A DNA stretch of 21,714 nt from Haemophilus parahaemolyticus (GTDB taxonomy: Bacteria; Pseudomonadota; Gammaproteobacteria; Enterobacterales; Pasteurellaceae). Positions 20,964 to 21,714 of this stretch are shown one piece after another. The notes below the pieces were generated by a model. The model had not been told where the DNA came from. It did no database searches and saw nothing but the letters and a program-made list of their open reading frames with translations. Made by a program: the position numbers and the translations under genes. The stretch spans positions 1 through 21,714 of the forward strand of contig NZ_JAHAHT010000024.1 of the NCBI RefSeq assembly GCF_018373095.1. The letters run 5' to 3'. Positions within the stretch are counted from its first letter, which is position 1. Each line of letters opens with the position of its first letter.

Positions 20964-21527
20964 ATGGATATTTTAGATTTACTTCATCATCGTCGTTCAA
21001 GTAAACAATTTGGCAATGTTGCACCGAATACAGAACAGCTTAATGCGATTTTAAAAGCAGCTTTGCGAGCACCAGATCACGGGCGAATGAAACCTTATCA
21101 TTTTGTGGTGATTCAAAAAAGTGGTATGCCGAAATTTCACGAATGCTTAAAATCAGCAGTCCTTGAATTTGAAATGGATGAAAAAAATGCTGCCAAAGCC
21201 GATAAATTGGCAAATCAAGCTCCAATGGTCATTGGCGTGGTGGCAAAATTAGATCACGAATCAGTGAAAGTGCCCATTTGGGAGCAAATTGTTTGTGCGG
21301 GTTGCGCCACTTATGCGATGCAATTAGCAGCGAACGCTCAAGGTTTTGATACTGTTTGGATTACAAAAAAATGGGTGGAAAGCACAGCTATTCGCGAAGC
21401 ATTTGGTTGTACGGAAACGGATAAAGTGATTGGCTTGCTAATGATCGGTTCACCTAAAGATAGCGAAGAAATTGCTTCCGCTCGCGATGCAGAAGATCCA
21501 ACCGATTTTGTGCATTTTATCCGCTAA
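20964..21527 (+). CDS. YdjA-like NAD(P)H nitroreductase family protein
   Basis: A 187-residue FMN-dependent nitroreductase-fold protein close to E. coli YdjA (183 residues). Physiological substrates of this subgroup are unclear. The N-terminus DILDLLHHRRSSKQF contains the FMN-phosphate-binding RRS at residues 10-12. RAPDHGRMKPYHFVVI, VPIWEQIVCAGCATYAMQLA and REAFGC are subgroup-typical, and the protein ends in PTDFVHFIR. YdjA-type enzymes are short dimers lacking the extra segments of NfsB. The ATG follows TGAGGAATT. It sits 128 bases behind ilvD with two terminator-like hairpins between, so it is probably expressed from its own promoter, which I cannot place. Confidence 0.85.
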   Translation: MDILDLLHHRRSSKQFGNVAPNTEQLNAILKAALRAPDHGRMKPYHFVVIQKSGMPKFHECLKSAVLEFEMDEKNAAKADKLANQAPMVIGVVAKLDHESVKVPIWEQIVCAGCATYAMQLAANAQGFDTVWITKKWVESTAIREAFGCTETDKVIGLLMIGSPKDSEEIASARDAEDPTDFVHFIR

Positions 21528-21714
21528 TAGAATTGGTGTTAAAAGAGGCATAGTTTTGACAAAACAGTAATCATTTTATCTACTATACTTTTATTAAATA
21601 TAAAACAAATTCTATAAATTTAGTATGGATTTGAAATAATCACCAACCCGTGTTATTATATCCATACTTTTGGAAACAATCCTCTCAATTCCTACTGAGC
21701 GTTTCCTTCAAAAT
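21528..21714. other. Gene-free end of the window with a possible promoter and two hairpins
   Basis: TTGACA (21556-21561) and TACTAT (21581-21586) have a long 19-base spacer. Downstream, agtatggat (21622-21630) pairs with atccatact (21660-21668), with further pairing inside (aataa with ttatt, cac with gtg). Then ggaaac pairs with gtttcc (about 21672-21706), with ctca/tgag inside. The first hairpin ends in TTTT and could terminate the nitroreductase transcript. Alternatively this is the structured leader of a gene beyond the window. Confidence 0.35.

Overview
The window reads as chromosomal DNA of a Pasteurellaceae bacterium. Gene content is gamma-proteobacterial. Seven exact copies of ACAAGCGGT (or its reverse complement) are present, which is the uptake-signal core of the Actinobacillus pleuropneumoniae / Mannheimia / H. 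ducreyi branch, not the AAGTGCGGT core of H. influenzae. The DNA is AT-rich, and nearly every gene can be assigned by family motifs. I cannot name the species from sequence alone.

Left part (1-5212). The 3' end of metC is followed by a minus-strand set, DUF805 membrane protein > engB (ribosome-assembly GTPase) > rraB (RNase E inhibitor). Then comes a plus-strand AhpD-like peroxidase-family gene with its own terminator. Next is a minus-strand exbB-exbD-tonB operon that energises outer-membrane uptake, read from a good sigma70 promoter. Divergent to it is glpE (rhodanese).

Middle (5213-10850). A cnoX-like thioredoxin/TPR chaperone whose redox cysteine is missing, trxB and kdsB run on the plus strand, with trxB-kdsB tightly coupled. 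They converge on lon across a perfect 17-bp hairpin terminator. Upstream of lon is a close match to a sigma32 heat-shock promoter. Divergent to lon is a tRNA-Gly(GCC)-tRNA-Cys(GCA) pair with a consensus-like promoter.

Accessory scar (10851-11934). Just after tRNA-Cys lies a truncated P4-type integrase N-terminus, then a possible frameshifted continuation, a terminator, and short open frames on the minus strand. It looks like the decayed remains of an element integrated at the tRNA. This is the only clearly non-housekeeping stretch.

Right part (11935-21714). fabB (minus) and cyaA (plus) diverge. They are followed by tyrP, a stand-alone Slam-family outer-membrane translocator gene with no lipoprotein or TonB-receptor gene beside it, ilvD, and a YdjA-type nitroreductase. 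The last 190 bases hold a possible promoter and two hairpins but no gene.

The window is mainly core metabolism and stress physiology: redox (glpE, cnoX, trxB, AhpD-like, YdjA-like), proteostasis (lon, cnoX), envelope (kdsB, fabB, exbBD-tonB, Slam) and signalling (cyaA). I see no CRISPR array, intact mobile element, or convincing new multi-gene system. The points most worth a second look are the integrase scar, the orphan Slam, the cysteine-less CnoX, the lon promoter/leader, and uptake sequences built into gene ends.
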